Source: Membranipora membranacea (lineage: Eukaryota; Bryozoa; Gymnolaemata; Cheilostomatida; Membraniporidae). Taken from it: a stretch of 64,000 nucleotides of DNA. Position 1 is the first letter of the stretch; each line of letters opens with the position of its first letter. Shown here piece after piece: positions 50,101-63,401 of this stretch. The translations under genes and the position numbers were made by a program. Below the pieces are notes generated by a model. That model had not been told where the DNA came from. It worked only from the letters and a program-made list of their open reading frames with translations, and searched no databases. Location: the NCBI GenBank assembly GCA_914767715.1, contig OU612068.1:31496001-31560000 (forward strand). Reading direction: 5' to 3'.

Positions 50101-53078
50101 TCTAGGTAAAGATGAGTCTAGCAAACTTAGCCCGCATGAAACACAAATATAGACACATAACTCATTGTTTGGGTTGTGATAGATGAATCGTGCACTGAAC
50201 AGAAAATAAAGAGAGTTTTACATACCAGTTGCCTTTCCCCGGTAAGCTTTCCAAATTCTGCCATTTCACTGCCAAAGCTCGTAAAGTTGTTGAGGAAATC
50301 TGTGAAGTTGACTACTTTTGTCAAAAAATCTAGTTTGGAAACCACCTGCAGAATACAGATGAATAAATCATCAGTCATTATCATGGATTTGCTTGCCTCT
50401 TGACATGTATAGTCCTGTCAACCACCACTGTGTTCAACAGTTTATCTAATATTTGAAGCTACTATCCCTGAGTAAGGATATATCCTTACTCTGTGATACT
50501 GTGCAGCTGTCTTCCAATTTTTTCTCTTGCCAATAAAAACATCCAAATTTATTTGACTGTTACAAAAATAATCTGACAAACCTTATCTTTGGCCTGAATG
50601 ATCTCCTTGACTATGACTGAATCTGCTAGCACCAGGACTTTATACATTGTAGTCAGAAGTTGTCTAATTGGTGAGATGAGCTCCTTACCATTGTTGTATT
50701 CATTCGCCCTCTCGATAATTTGCATAGCTGAAATATCAGATTGTTATAATTGATTACTCTAAACAACTTGATAAAATTAGTTGATTTTTGGGCCACTCAA
50801 TATCTGCAAGACCGAATCGGTTCAGCATTCATCATATGACACTCAATCCCTAAGCCTCATCTGTGTTTGAAGTTGCTGCCCCTCCATCACTGTCTTGACT
50901 AGGTTAACTAAGATATGATTACTTGTTGTCAAACAAGCAAAATTGATCCAACACAGCCTCCTAGGATATCTAAATGATTTCTGTTATTATTATTAAATTT
51001 CCACCTACAAAAATTTACAGATTTATATGTATGTTGATCCATCATCACTATGTTTCTGGATTCTTTAACCCTAAGGATGCTTAAATCACTCATCAGCAAT
51101 CTTCAATATTGCAATTAGACCAATATAACAGCCCTCGAATTTCCGTACAAGTTCATGAATATGATATCCCAAGGCCAGTGTCATGAATAATGACAGCTGA
51201 TTGTAAGGCAGAAGATATTCAGTCAATAAGCTAACAAATATTTGATGGATATTGATGATATTGATTGTGCACTGCTAGACATGAATTGGCATATGTTTCA
51301 TCCAAATTAACAGCATGTGGAAGGCTGGCAGCCTATAAAAATGGCAGCAGGGAAATTTTAGATATAATTATCAGAATGATAATGCCATAGTCTATGGATA
51401 ATACCTATCACACTGCAAACACTACGATATCAACTGACAGCCTGTAATATCATGTTATAAGTGATGATTGAAATGCATTTAGTACTCTTTGCCACAACTG
51501 CTTGACTACCAATAATTATTTTAGAACATGGATAAACCCTTTACCCCCATTTACTCCTTGGATAAACTACATTAGTAGTACCACCTCCATTCAAGTTGAC
51601 AAGGAATCACCTTTATAAAGTCCTTTCAGTGTTTTATGAGTGTAACTGAGCAAATATTATCATGCCAATCCCATAGTGAAAAAATGGTGTGTATTTGTTA
51701 TTGCACTGAAAAATGTTTAGATTGGGCAATAAATAACACATGCAACCTGCGCTGCAGATATATATGGTACAGTGTATTATTTATAATTGAGTTAAGTGCA
51801 TTCTAAGGCTGATGTGAGTGGGTATATCATGATACCTTATCTAAACATAAAATATACATTGAAGAGAAACTTAAACCTTGGACTGCTTCAGAGACCCATC
51901 AATGAAAAGTAACGAGTTACTTCACCGGAAAAGGTTTAGGCCTACCTGTCAAACTCAAATTAAATGCATTGACACATTTTTAGAGCAAAAAAACCGCAAA
52001 ATGATATCATTGATCACAGAAGGTGACCCTGAGAAGTCAGACACTTCACTCACTTGCTTCGCTTGCTTGTTTACACGCCACTAGCATAGCCTGTTGTATA
52101 CCCGGGTATTCCTGGCCCACTTTCTCTCCAGCTGATATGAAGCTACTGACGGAGCCTTGAAGACTTTGAGATACCTCATCAACATCTGGTGGTAAATGTC
52201 CGCCATTATGTGTGGGCGTCAGATTGTCTACACGCTTATTAACCAAGGATGTGATCTGAAATCAATAAGAATTAATCTACATACCTTCCAAACCGAGCAT
52301 AAAAACGACGGAATCTTGAGACTTTATATAGCCAGCAAAGAGGTATAACAAAATGCTGTAGGTATAAGGTGTAATGACAGGGAAATAAAACACTAGTAGT
52401 GGCGCCATTATGGTGTTGAGCAAACCCAACTTGCAATATCCATCACTACTCATTTCGCCAAAGATTCGCTGGGTACTAGACCAATGAGCACATTGACCAG
52501 ACACAAAACATACGCAACTCGAACAAGGAGTTTGTCAAGAGATATCGTTCTAGCTTTTGAAGACTGAAGAATTGTAGGCAGAGATCGGTTTTCACAATAC
52601 CGAAAGAAATACCATGCTTCTCTGAGTGGGTCGCTGGCTTACTTTCAAACCAAATATGAGCTGACCATAGGTATATTTGACATGCCAACAAAACAGATGA
52701 AAACACAATAAATGCAAGCCAACCATGTGTAGTCCAGAACCAGGTTTGACAGGATACCTGTGGGTGGGTGGGTGTTTATTTATGACAGCTCTAACCCCTC
52801 ATAAAGATTCAGTTTAGAGACAGGTTACTAACAACCCATCTATGAATTGAAGAGTTGAACTGAATAGAAGGCAAATCATTTGGAATAGATAGCATATTTC
52901 ATAATATTATTTAATGTATAAAACCAAGGAGTAAAAGATAAAACAACACTACCTGTTGAAGCATTGGTTGTAGAGTTAATTCTATAGTTTTGGTCCTGAT
53001 ATCCAGAGATTTGAGTCCATCAGCAGCAGAAAATTTAGGAGAGGCACCTAGGGCACCTTGTTGTGGATCCATTTTCAT
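47164..53078 (-). CDS. CTNNAL1: Alpha-catulin (CTNNAL1-like), short form lacking the C-terminal domain
   Basis: Vinculin/alpha-catenin superfamily; vertebrate alpha-catulin scaffolds Rho-GEF signalling at the cortex. Minus-strand exons: 53078-52953, 52255-52054, 50727-50582, 50345-50226, 50039-49950, 49581-49414, 49195-48998, 48462-48394, 48209-48031, 47688-47646, 47313-47164; phases close, 1491 nt, 496 aa. Matches in order: LDIRTKTIELTLQPMLQQIT, YKVLVLADSVIVKEII, FGSEMAEFGKLTGERQ, KMACLRGFLEKSTAI, ICLRHP, and DFTDSPYTPHEHRELI, which is closer to catulin than to alpha-catenin. A region equivalent to the family's KLAQENMDLFKEQWEKQV segment follows, then LYLR and a stop. Vertebrate catulin runs about 240 residues further, so the C-terminal vinculin-tail-like part is missing. 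The 43-nt exon and its neighbours' joins are the weakest calls. A second start (M at 53072) has better Kozak context. Confidence 0.85.
47479..47533. repeat. Imperfect 20-bp stem hairpin
   Basis: TACCCTGTCTTTGCAAGCTT (47479-47498) pairs with 47514-47533 with three mismatches, in the last catulin intron. Shares the CCTGTCTT/AAGCTTGT features of the hairpin at 22356-22405. Confidence 0.6.
48522..48667. repeat. Two adjacent hairpins in a catulin intron
   Basis: First: ATTATTTTGGAAATTTTG (48527-48544) pairs perfectly with 48582-48599. Second: the stem at 48605-48629 (containing AAAGTCTAATTAGGTAC) pairs with 48642-48666 with about two mismatches. The pair together suggests a compound foldback element of about 150 bp. 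Confidence 0.7.
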
Positions 53079-53422
53079 TTGGCAGACTGCCTAAGAATGA
53101 TGTTCATTGGCCGAAGTGATTACAAATAAAGGTCAAGATAAAAGAAAATGGCGGGTAAATCTATTAGTGCAAGATAAGACAACTATTTAATATTATAGGT
53201 ACACTCAAATTTCAAGTTGGAAAACTCACTATTTGCAGTATTTGGGAATAACTCGCATTGGAGCCGTCTGAGCACTTAGACTACTATTTAGCAGGTCATT
53301 GCAGAGGTTTTATATTAGGCAATTAATACTGCAACAATTATGGAAACCTTCTTTCAATCCAACCCTTGTATTCTATCACGTTAAAAAACATAGTATGTCA
53401 GAGAGGGCAAATGCCGCAATTA

Positions 53423-53440
53423 GTCAGTCAGTCAGTCAGT
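53423..53440. repeat. (GTCA)n microsatellite
   Basis: Four and a half GTCA units followed by degenerate copies, upstream of the catulin start. Confidence 0.8.
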
Positions 53441-54713
53441 GAGTCAACCAGTCATGAAATTTTAAGAGTCTTGAGTTTACCCTTTGAGCATGTGCAACTG
53501 ACATCAACAACCTCTTACTTCCTTTTCCTATCTGCCTGTTAGTCTGAGACTCAAACATCATGCATATTGCATAACACAAGGTTGAACGCACTTATTTTTT
53601 CCACAGTGATTAGCTTGGGTGGCAGGCTGGCTCCGGGGCTGCTGCATAATAAAAACGGATGAATTTCTTGGTTTTCATTTTAGATTCCATGCAATATCCA
53701 ACGTAGGCAACCCATATCATTCATATTTTGTTGACTTTGTGTGAACTATTATTTGGTAGCGGTAGAGTTCGCAAAAAAATAATACTTTCTGTTCAGTTGG
53801 CACCAAATCACCAATAATCCCACTATAACTGGATCCGTTTAAAAAAATTAATTAGATTGTGAGGCAATTTTTTGCTGCATGGTTGATGTGCTGGAGATTG
53901 TGGACACCAATGTTACCTGAGTATTCACAGACAGGCGTATCTCTCCTAATGGTTAGCAGACTACTAAAGGAAGCTCTTGAGATAGGCGCCAGACTACTGC
54001 TGGCTTAACAGTCAGTTCAGTTGACTTTATAAGTTGTTTATTTTCAATAAAAATTGTTAGTGAGCTTGACTTTCAGGGAAGTGTTTCAATTAGAATGACC
54101 AATGCTTTATAAACGAGTTTAAAAAACCTCATGGCAATCTATAACAAGGATATAAAAAACATATGTAATGCAGTGCTTATATTGTTAGAATTTTTTCTGT
54201 CTGTCTGCTGTTCAGCTGTTCAGTTTTTGATAAAGAGGGATTCTCCCCACAGCAGAGAGGATTGGATATACCGCTAATACAGATTATAGGAAACAAAATA
54301 ACATGTTAGTTGTCTTACTTCTTTACGTGCAAAAACAACTTCCCCAGAAAACTTGTTCTATTTGCTCACCCTTCAATGCTCAGCTATAAATTAGCCGACT
54401 GGTGATTGGTGGTTGTGAAACACATACAGAACTTGCAACATAAGCTGGTCACTGGAAAGACTCGAAACCTCTCAAGAATAACCAGACTTGATTTTCCAGC
54501 ATTTCGGCAGTAATATAAGAAATGAGCCTGCCCAGCGCGGAACTTGAAAAAAAACTTGTTACATTGTTTTTTTTAATAATAAATAATGTGCTCACAGTGA
54601 AACATATCTTTAGGGCTCATCAATGAAGGGAGTTAGAGTTTTTTACAATTATTTAAACTGACACAATACAGCTAATTGTGGGCGTTTTGTTTGTTGGGAG
54701 TCTTTGACATACC

Positions 54714-55170
54714 TTGGATTTCTTTTTTGCTTCAGAGGATCACCAGCTATGCCAGGGAACTCAGTACAGTTTCCTGAAATCTATGACACACTTCGATAAA
54801 AGTGAGAAAAATAAACAACAACTGAGTATAGTACAATTCATAAATACCGTTCACCTGCACACCACTTGCAGTGAACATTTCACTAGAATAGCTGACGACG
54901 ATAATCACCCCTTGAACTCTCGTATAAAAATAAATACAAGCAGAACATCTGCTCGTAGAGCAAAAATAGATAAATATAGACCATCCAAGTGTAGAACAAC
55001 CAAAAGACAAAATACCTTTTTTGAATTCTATATGCGATTTTTTAACTAATGCAGCTCAGACTCCTTTTATTTTTATTTTTCCATGTATGTGCCGTACATT
55101 CGATGCTATCAACCTATCACAGGATGGATATTAGAATTTAGGCAATAAACAAACTTCAACTTCAAACTTC
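54714..55170 (+). mobile_element. Decayed 3' end of a LINE, probable
   Basis: An open frame ending at 55049 contains HPLNSRIKINTSRTSARR and TKRQNTFFEFYMRFFN, which resemble the last block of CR1/L2-type reverse transcriptases (basic region followed by a NSFFPRxIRxWN-like motif). It is followed about 100 bp later by repeated ACTTCAA units, the sort of 3' microsatellite these elements carry. Too short and diverged to be sure. Confidence 0.4.
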
Positions 55171-55662
55171 GTTAGACACATTTCCGGAAAGCAGATGTTT
55201 TTCACATCACTGCTGCCATCTATAATTGAATTGATCTGATGTTTTCATTGAATTATGATATCAACTCACCCGCTTCCCATCCCAAAGTTTTTTGTTTAAT
55301 CATCAATGAAGCGTGATAACAATTAATCATTACATATAACGTAATTTGGCTGCTTTAGTAATTGTTTGATTTTGACCATATGTCCTCAATATGAAGAATC
55401 TGACGATTATGATAGTTCACACTGCCCTTATCAGCGATGAGAAGCGGCATCTTTCACATATTTGATCTTTGTACCCTCTTCAGTCATTGACAAGGCTCAT
55501 CCTGTCAGTAATCTATGATATGTAAGTCTTGATATTTCACACAAGTTTAATTTTGATATATGCAGCAATTGGAAGTATTTTGATGATAAGAAGCACCTGG
55601 TTGCTGGTTAGCACTTGTCATTGCAGGCTTTGTTATAGGCTGCCGTATTCTCGTACATGGAG

Positions 55663-55683
55663 TGCTGCTGCTGCTGCTGCTGC
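55663..55683. repeat. (TGC)7 trinucleotide repeat
   Basis: Seven exact TGC units in intergenic DNA, not inside a recognised exon. Confidence 0.9.
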
Positions 55684-57104
55684 TTGATGTTTGCCAACAA
55701 ACACATGCTTACACAAGACGTCTAATTGGGTAGAAGTATAATTTGGAATAACAGTAGAGCTGTGAGGCCACTTCACTATATTGCGCTGTATGTCAGTTCT
55801 GGATGATGATGCTAATACACCCAGAGATCACTCACAGAGGCAGGTGAGGTAAGTTGAGATATATGCTTTTACTTCTGTGGGATATGAAGCCTGCTGGTGA
55901 TCAGCTACGGTAATTTGTTGAATAGGCTATGAAGTTTTTGTGGCCTAGCGAATGGAATATGCAATCTAACAGTGAGGAGCAGGAGCAGTAATTGTGGTTT
56001 CAGGGTTTGGGTATGAATCCCTAGGGTCGCTTGTTTCAGGAAGGGAATTTGAACTAAATCAGCAACAAGTCTGTAGACCCACTGGATAAAGTATCACTAC
56101 TGCTATGCAAATGTGAGTTTCTAATGTCTCAAAATAAAAAAAAACGCAGCAAATTTCTCGGCTATGTTTGAAAGCTTCCATGTTTAATAGCTACAAATGT
56201 TGGTAAGTTTACATCATTCACTAAATAAGCCAACTAAGAAGATGATTAGGAATATATATGAGAAAGATAAATACAAAAGCATTCTTGGAAAAAAGTTGCA
56301 CAATCCTAAGCTTTCAATGTTCTTTTGATGCGATTAACATTGTGTATGGAAAACGCATCAATGTGTTTCGTTTTTTTTTTCAGAATTTGACACCAGTTTT
56401 TGAAATTTTCCATCAACTCATAGCAATAGGGAGTTCATTGCTCATAGTCATACTAGTCATAGCAGAAGAAAGGAAGTAGCGGAGAGCCAAAACAGCTCAA
56501 ATGTCAGGTACTGGATAACAAAGGATATCAACAAGGTCACTTTTTTTATAAGGTAACGCTTCAAACAAGTGATCACTTTTCTCACAAGGCTGTCCGTTCT
56601 CCCATCAAAGCTGATCAAAGTTTTTAGCAGCACCTAAAACGACAAGGCAGGTTTAATTTTTTTGCCAGTCTCAGTGGACAGTTTGACCAAAGAAAGCACA
56701 GCTACCTCTCAAATCAGCACGTATCAGCGTGGTAATCTATGTAGGAGATAATACTTTGAGCTCATTCACTATAACCTAGTTTGATCTCAACTGTGTTTGG
56801 AAGCGATAAGCTCCATCATCAATACAGTAAGGATAACATTATACTATCTCCTGCAAATATAGTACAGCACATCAGCAGCCTTTAGTCTCAGAGCTGACCA
56901 GAATATAAATCTTTAACCTGAAAGCACAAATGTAGGTTAATTGTAGAGTACAAGATATCATCGAGGATCTAACAGGATATACCACATACTACAACCTACC
57001 ACACAAGTACAAAACAACACTACACTCGGATTATAGTAATTGGTTCAAAACTCGTTCAACAACCAAAGCTGTGAGGAGGTGGGGAACTTATCGAGGATAT
57101 TATC

Positions 57105-60100
57105 ATGTTCGGAGTTATGAGACAAAGTGTCATACCTGATACAGATGAAGGAGAAATTACGGTAAGTGACTCAGTTTATACTTCTTTTGGACTAATAAAT
57201 GCAAACGCGTTGTAGGCAAACTTATCAACAGGGTTTTAGGTCTCTCTACCCAATTTCAAAGGTTATTTTTTTCAAACCTAACTGATGGATAGTATAATCA
57301 ATAGGGGTCTAACTAAACACGCTTATCCTGGCACAATCTGACTTCTGCAAGCGCGATGGTATAGTTTATAATTCAGGCGGGTCATGGCCGGTCTACTAAT
57401 GCATCGATGGAGGGGAACCCCAACATTATAGACGAACTGCATTCTTACGTTTGTTATGAGTTCTCTGCTCGCGGCCCATATCATGGGGACAGATTATTAC
57501 TCTCAACCTTGATTCACTTCTCAAGAGTTATTATATCACTGGTTATGCAGTAGTAGGAGTGCTATCATCCAGGAGTTGTCTGTCTCCTACCGTTTATTTC
57601 ACTCTCTACTCTTCTACTATATACTATAGTTTAATCAACACCAGAAAATATCTGCTAACAATCTAACATCTTAAGTATTAGAGTAGCAAAATTTCGCATG
57701 TCAGGGATGTCCATGGCACTTAAAATTAAATTCCAAATGGGACGACAGCAAAAGGTCGGACAGAAAAAAAAGTATGATGAAAATATGCGGTAGCCAGACG
57801 TAGAAATAACTGTTCTGTGTGACACTGAACATGAACATGATCCACAGTCGTGTCTCATGTTATCTGATATATCCGGTATTGCCGATTGATTGGTGAATTT
57901 ATTCCACACTATCAACATTATTGGCCCTGAAACAAGAGCACCATAAGAGTACTTCACACTCATCTCAAGCTAATCAACAAAGATAGCCACATAGTGACTG
58001 ACGACACTAATATGATTGATATATGCTTTACAATCTTTCAACAAGCCTGGCCAGAGATTGTTCATCTGATTTATATGCCATTTCACCACCAAGGCTCACA
58101 GCAGCGTAATCTGCCAGGCCAGGAAAATACCATTCCATATGAACCTAAGTTCAGGAGGGTTTTGAAATAAAAATAGTTTTGTGACGTGTATCACACATTT
58201 TTGCATCAGTACATTCTATTTTTATATGAAAACTGTCACTACTGCTCCTCTCGTTCCCCAAAAAAGCCAGAGAAATTTGAATGCTGTTTACCCCATTTGA
58301 ATTTGACACGACTCGACTCGATCCCTCCATGTTGACTGGGCCTGCCTTCCATCTACACGGAATTACATACACCATTAATATCACTACAGTGGTAGTGTAG
58401 TACCCATAACAATATAAATGTAGATAATATTTATATATATATTCGTATTCTTATGTTTATGGCAGCATTTCATCGTTGAAACAAGAAGCACTTCTTGCAC
58501 TGTGTCTGCATGGAATTGCAAACAAAGCAGTTGAGACTCTGCCTTGATTGGGGTGAGACAGCCTTTAAGAAAATCAGGGTTCCATTACGTCATATGCCTC
58601 ATTTTCTGGCAAATGTCAACCATAATTGAATAAAAACATAATGGATGTCTCAAAAAATTTCTCCAACATTTAACAATCCTGGATATTACACATCTAACAT
58701 ATGCGCTAAACCAAGTTTCCACACAAAATCTAATCAGCCACCACAAGCCTCATCAAATTACTCAACCCTTCGGTGTCAGTGTGTACTAGTCATCACTCTG
58801 AGGTTTTATCATGTCATATTCTATTTGAGATCATCAGCGCTTGGGATGTTGTCTCTTATCTCATGTTTGTCTGGAATTGATATCACATATCAAAATTTGA
58901 CTGCTTTTAATCCATACCTTCATCCATAATCTAACTTTGGTAGATTAAAATGGTGAAATCTGTGTAAGTTCATCTATGATAACTTGCGCCTAGTGCCAAG
59001 TGCCAAGTGCCTTTTAAACTCATACGTAAGTGTACAATTCAATTAAGCTGTTGGTGCAACTGCGCGATTTAGCAGAATCAATGCCATATCAATTTTTTTA
59101 TACAGTTCCTTTGAATTATCGAACTCACCAATGCCGTGAAAAGTTTGATAGGATAGAGGACGAAACAAACATGAATGAAATCTTGATACTCTTGCTCTCC
59201 ATGAGCAAAATAGTTCTGTTATGACCATCAGTCAGATATGAGCTCATTGGTCATGTCATGAGCTGGTTCTGAACCAGAATTGATTACAAACAGAGGAGAG
59301 TGGTCAATATAAAGAATTCTGTCTTAATTCTAGTACTGTGGGATTCATCCCTTCACATCAAGTAAGAGCACAACTCCTGGATTTGTGGATACTCTCAAGC
59401 TAGATTTTTTTTTCCAAACGCCTCAAACATAACCATATATATAGATACATATTAATTATTTGTTGTATTTATGGTTTTCACAAGCTTATTCTTGTATATT
59501 GTTTGGTCCCTGGAAAAACATATGTATATAACATTAGCTCAACTTGATAAAATAGGGGAAAAAAACTAAATTCACAGTTTTAAGCAGGTACCATGGCATG
59601 AAAACTCGAGTGTCATTATCCTGTTACATTTAACCATTAATTTGATTAATACTTCCCTAATTGGAATGGATGAGAATGAAACTGCTGTGGTTGTACGCAC
59701 CATCAATACCCCCCCCCCCCCCCCCCCCGCATCACATGTTCAGTTGTTGATGTATTTCTTCACTTGGCTCATTGCTCTGATAATTGAGGCTTATGAAAAG
59801 TTTAGGCCATTATATTTAGAAAACTTTTGGCTGGTTGGTTATATTATTATTAAATCAACAACTCTGCCTCAGGGTTCATTTGATTTTGTATTTCAGCAAC
59901 CATACAATGTATTGCCAGTAATCTGAGGCGTAACATGTATTTTGTCATTGCACTCAGGCTAAACCAGTTACCATTGAGAGCCATTAGAGCATGACCCACA
60001 CCATAGTCTTGGTTGACGATGATTTCATGTCTTATTTGATTGGTTCAAAATGGTAACCTCGCAGATGGTGTATTACGATAAGGCTTTGTGTGGAAATTAC

Positions 60101-63100
60101 AAATCATTTTGAGATAGCATATTCAATTGTGTGTCATCCGTTTGATCACTCGGATTTAAATCTCCGCAATCTATCACTACCATACAAGAGGACCTACGTA
60201 TCCGATCTGGCTTCAATAAACATTTGGAACTCATAGAAAACTTGTCAAGGATAGACACATTTAACTCTGCAACAACTTTCTTCAATTGAAAAGCAAGTTT
60301 TTGGATATAACTTTTCACGGTGGATTATAGGTTGGTTTGATGCAAACCACCTGCAAGTTTAATGCGATACAGCATACGAATGATGGGCAAACTCTCCACC
60401 GCCCCTATCTCGGGCTTGGATAGTAAAGAGGTTATCGTCACAAACCCCAATTCTCTAGAGCCACCTGAAATCGAGGTAAACCAATTTATTTCTGTTGTTA
60501 ATCCTTATCATGGAATCTGTAACATCAACTTATAGACCATGGGGTAGCTGCAACTCGATTCAAAACAGTTGCAACCCAACCTGTCCTGGTTGATTGAACT
60601 GTAATCAAGGTAAAAATTAAAATGGAATGGGACATAAAGCGAAGGAAGATTGATTTAAACACAAATAGAAAGAATGGGGTGGTGGGGGATACAGTATCTC
60701 GCAAAACTCTACAAGTTGAATTTCAAACAATTTCACCCCAATTCTCAGTTCAAGTCTTCTAGACATTTTCAAACAACATTTTAAAATTTTACATTGCTAT
60801 TTGTCCAAATACTGTCATAGTTTGGCTATCGACTTGTCCAGTTTGATTTCATTCATATAATGTATATCATACCGCGAAGCAATCTGTGATCATATTTTCC
60901 ATGCTGGGTTCAGAGCAGGCTGAGGGTCTGTGTGATGAGAGATTGGCGCACAAGATAGAGACTCAGCAGGTCACCACCAGATAGTCATACTTCAAAGTGA
61001 TGATGAATTATTGAAGTGGGCAATCACAAACCTAAGACATGTCAGAATCCTTTTATTGTTGTCATTAGCCACTCGAAAGCTGAGTTTATTTTTTCTATTA
61101 TAAATGCATAATAATTTGACAATGATGATACTGCATTGTTACCAGCTTGGTAACTGGTGGCGTCTCTGTTGATTTCATCACCCTGGAAACCAGACTCAGT
61201 ATGCCATGAGAAGAGTGTGTCGCAGTCACCTATAATATTTATATGGCTTCCCTATTATATGAATGTAAATAAGATATGAATCAGAGGTCTGTCTGTTTGT
61301 GCGGGTAGGAGTCACTTCTCCCAAAGGTTTGAAAAAACTGTAATTGAAGGTTTGAAAGTGACAATTATTATGAGATTGTTGTTTATCTGCGTCTGTCATG
61401 TTAGTTGTGCTCAGCAAGGAACTGTTTTTTGACAAGCTATTCACCTTATGGTTGGCAGTAGCGGAGCAAAGATATAGGCAATTATTATTCAAAATGTTCA
61501 AATAGGAATGTGGCACACGTTCGAACTTCCACTTTCAGAACAGGCCATCTAGATATAAATGTGTCTAGCAAATAATAATTAACAAACAAAGTTGAAAATA
61601 TATGCCGTGAGAACGAAAAGAACGCAAAAGTGACAATTGGTATAATTATGGTCATATTTAAAATAAATACCTTTTGAGATCAGAAGATGCAAGCAGCTAT
61701 AAATTTAAAGATTGATTTATTATTACTATGAAGTTCATGGATATGTTTTGGTAGTGATCATAATACATCAAAAAATCAAGTTTTTAATCTTCTAAAAATC
61801 ATAATCCTATTTTTCAGAATTGCTCATTTATTCAAATTACCTATGAGAGTGCCTAGAGAGGCCTAATTGATTTTGTTTCACTAAGAAGGAAACTACATTT
61901 CCTATATTTCCCTTCTCGTCAACGTTTTACAACAGCATAATGTTTCACTTTCAACCACAAACATCACAAACTCATGAAGCGCAGCTAATAGATCCAGAAA
62001 AAAACACTAAAGAATATTCTATGGACATCTCTCAATATTGACAGAAGAAAAAGATTCTTGCATAAGTATTGATGGGTTTTGAGGAGGACTTCTATCCTTG
62101 AATCATGTTCATATATCACCTGTTTACATGGGAAGAAAATTCAACTCATTTGATGATTGTACGCTTACAGGTAGTGAGAATTAACACACACGGCGCTACA
62201 CCTACAGAAATAGAAGCAGACAAAGCAATCATTACCAACAAACGGGACGATCACAAACGTCGGACAGTGAAACTAGAGAGAATCAAACCGACTACCTCAT
62301 GGGGGTTCACTTTACAAGTAAGTTTATCTGACTGGGTCTCACTTAACAAGTACAGTATCAGATTAAGTATGAAAAGTCATGTAATAGTTAAGTGATAATC
62401 GATGGGTGGACACAGATACTGTAGGTATAAAAGCTATTGTTACACCCATGTTGGACAAATTGATCCAGTTCAAGAATTATAATTACAGTGTGGGTGAAAG
62501 TGTTAGTGAGACTGAAATACTCTCTAAGATCTGACACTGGCAGGCCAGGATATGATGAACCTTTTGGAAGAGCCTCGCAAACCTTTTTCTAATCGTTAAA
62601 ACTTTTAATTCAAGCTGGCACACTTGTGTCTTTTTATAACTGTCATCATCATTATTTTGGCAAGACTTTCCCTGAAACCATACAACTCCACGCATTATTG
62701 CTATGTGGACAACTACGCTGCATATTCTGCAACATGGCAACAACTATAAGGGCGCTTACTGTAAGATTTGAAGACATACAGTTTTGCAAGCCAAACGAAA
62801 TCCTTCATTCATAAATAACTGCAATTATTGCGCTGTAAATGCTAAGCACTCGGATTGTCATGTGTTTCTATATTTTGATATTCCGTGTTTGCAACCTGTA
62901 ATTAAACCGATGACGCAGGTGACTTTGTTCTCTGATCAGTAGTTATGGTGTCTTGATTCAATGAATCGAATTTGATTACAGATTTGAACGCCCTCAAGTA
63001 TATATTGTCTGCAATGCAATCTCCCAATTTTAAAATATAAAATCATAACAGTTTGTCAGCAAACCGGAATCGTTAAACTTGTCATCTTGGATATTTAAAT

Positions 63101-63401
63101 TTATCAGACGTAAAACTTGCAAAGGGGGTCATTATTATTATAATTCGCTTTTAGTTTGGCAGACAATATCATCCTTGAAGGAGGTCTTCTGTAATGTGTC
63201 GAAATAAGGGGAGTAAGCTTATGCCATTTTCTTTTAAACAGTTTCAACTCCTTGGGATTACCTTATGTTCACACAAAATTTTCTTTGTATTTACACAGTC
63301 TTATGGGATATACAATGCGATACAGAGAAGGATAGAAAACTACACATACATAGACTATGTGGATATGAGGACGCCGGCCTTTATGGCAGGAATGCAGAGA
63401 G
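57105..63401 (+). CDS. Tamalin/CYTIP-type PDZ scaffold, 3' end off the window
   Basis: Two phase-0 candidate first exons: 57105-57161 (MFGVMRQSVIPDTDEGEIT, donor gtaagt) and 60380-60475 (MMGKLSTAPISG..., donor gtaaac). Either joins 62171-62317, then 63299-63401 (ends phase 1). The shared exons encode the start of a PDZ domain: RRTVKLERIKPTTSWGFTLQ (carboxylate-binding loop GFTLQ), then SYGIYNAIQRRIENYTYIDY and VDMRTPAFMAGMQRG. The SYG/TYG segment after the binding strand, the long insert before the TYIDYV strand and the PAxxAGMxxGD turn match tamalin (GRASP) and CYTIP rather than generic PDZ domains. These proteins link receptors or integrin signalling to ARF exchange factors. The two first exons cannot be joined to each other in frame, so they imply alternative promoters, or one is false. 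The rest of the PDZ and the coiled coil lie to the right. Confidence 0.72.
57162..62170. other. Long first intron(s) of the PDZ gene
   Basis: Contains the second candidate first exon (60380-60475), a 20-C run, and three GTGCCAA units at 58993-59011. Several minus-strand open stretches (57655-57963, 58151-58384, 61226-61516) show no family features and lack matching splice structure. Confidence 0.5.
59709..59728. repeat. Homopolymer of 20 C
   Basis: Twenty consecutive C in an AT-rich intron; length may be imprecise because of sequencing error in homopolymers. Confidence 0.9.

Larger units (their letters stand above)
53079..57104. other. Intergenic region between catulin and the PDZ gene
   Basis: Divergent promoter space of about 4 kb. 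Contains a (GTCA)n run, a decayed LINE tail, a TGC microsatellite and several low-complexity stretches. No confident coding exon. Confidence 0.5.

Noticed and set aside
57655-57963. Minus-strand 102-codon open frame as a gene
   Set aside because: Cys-rich but no family motif, no splice context and poor composition; likely chance in intronic DNA.
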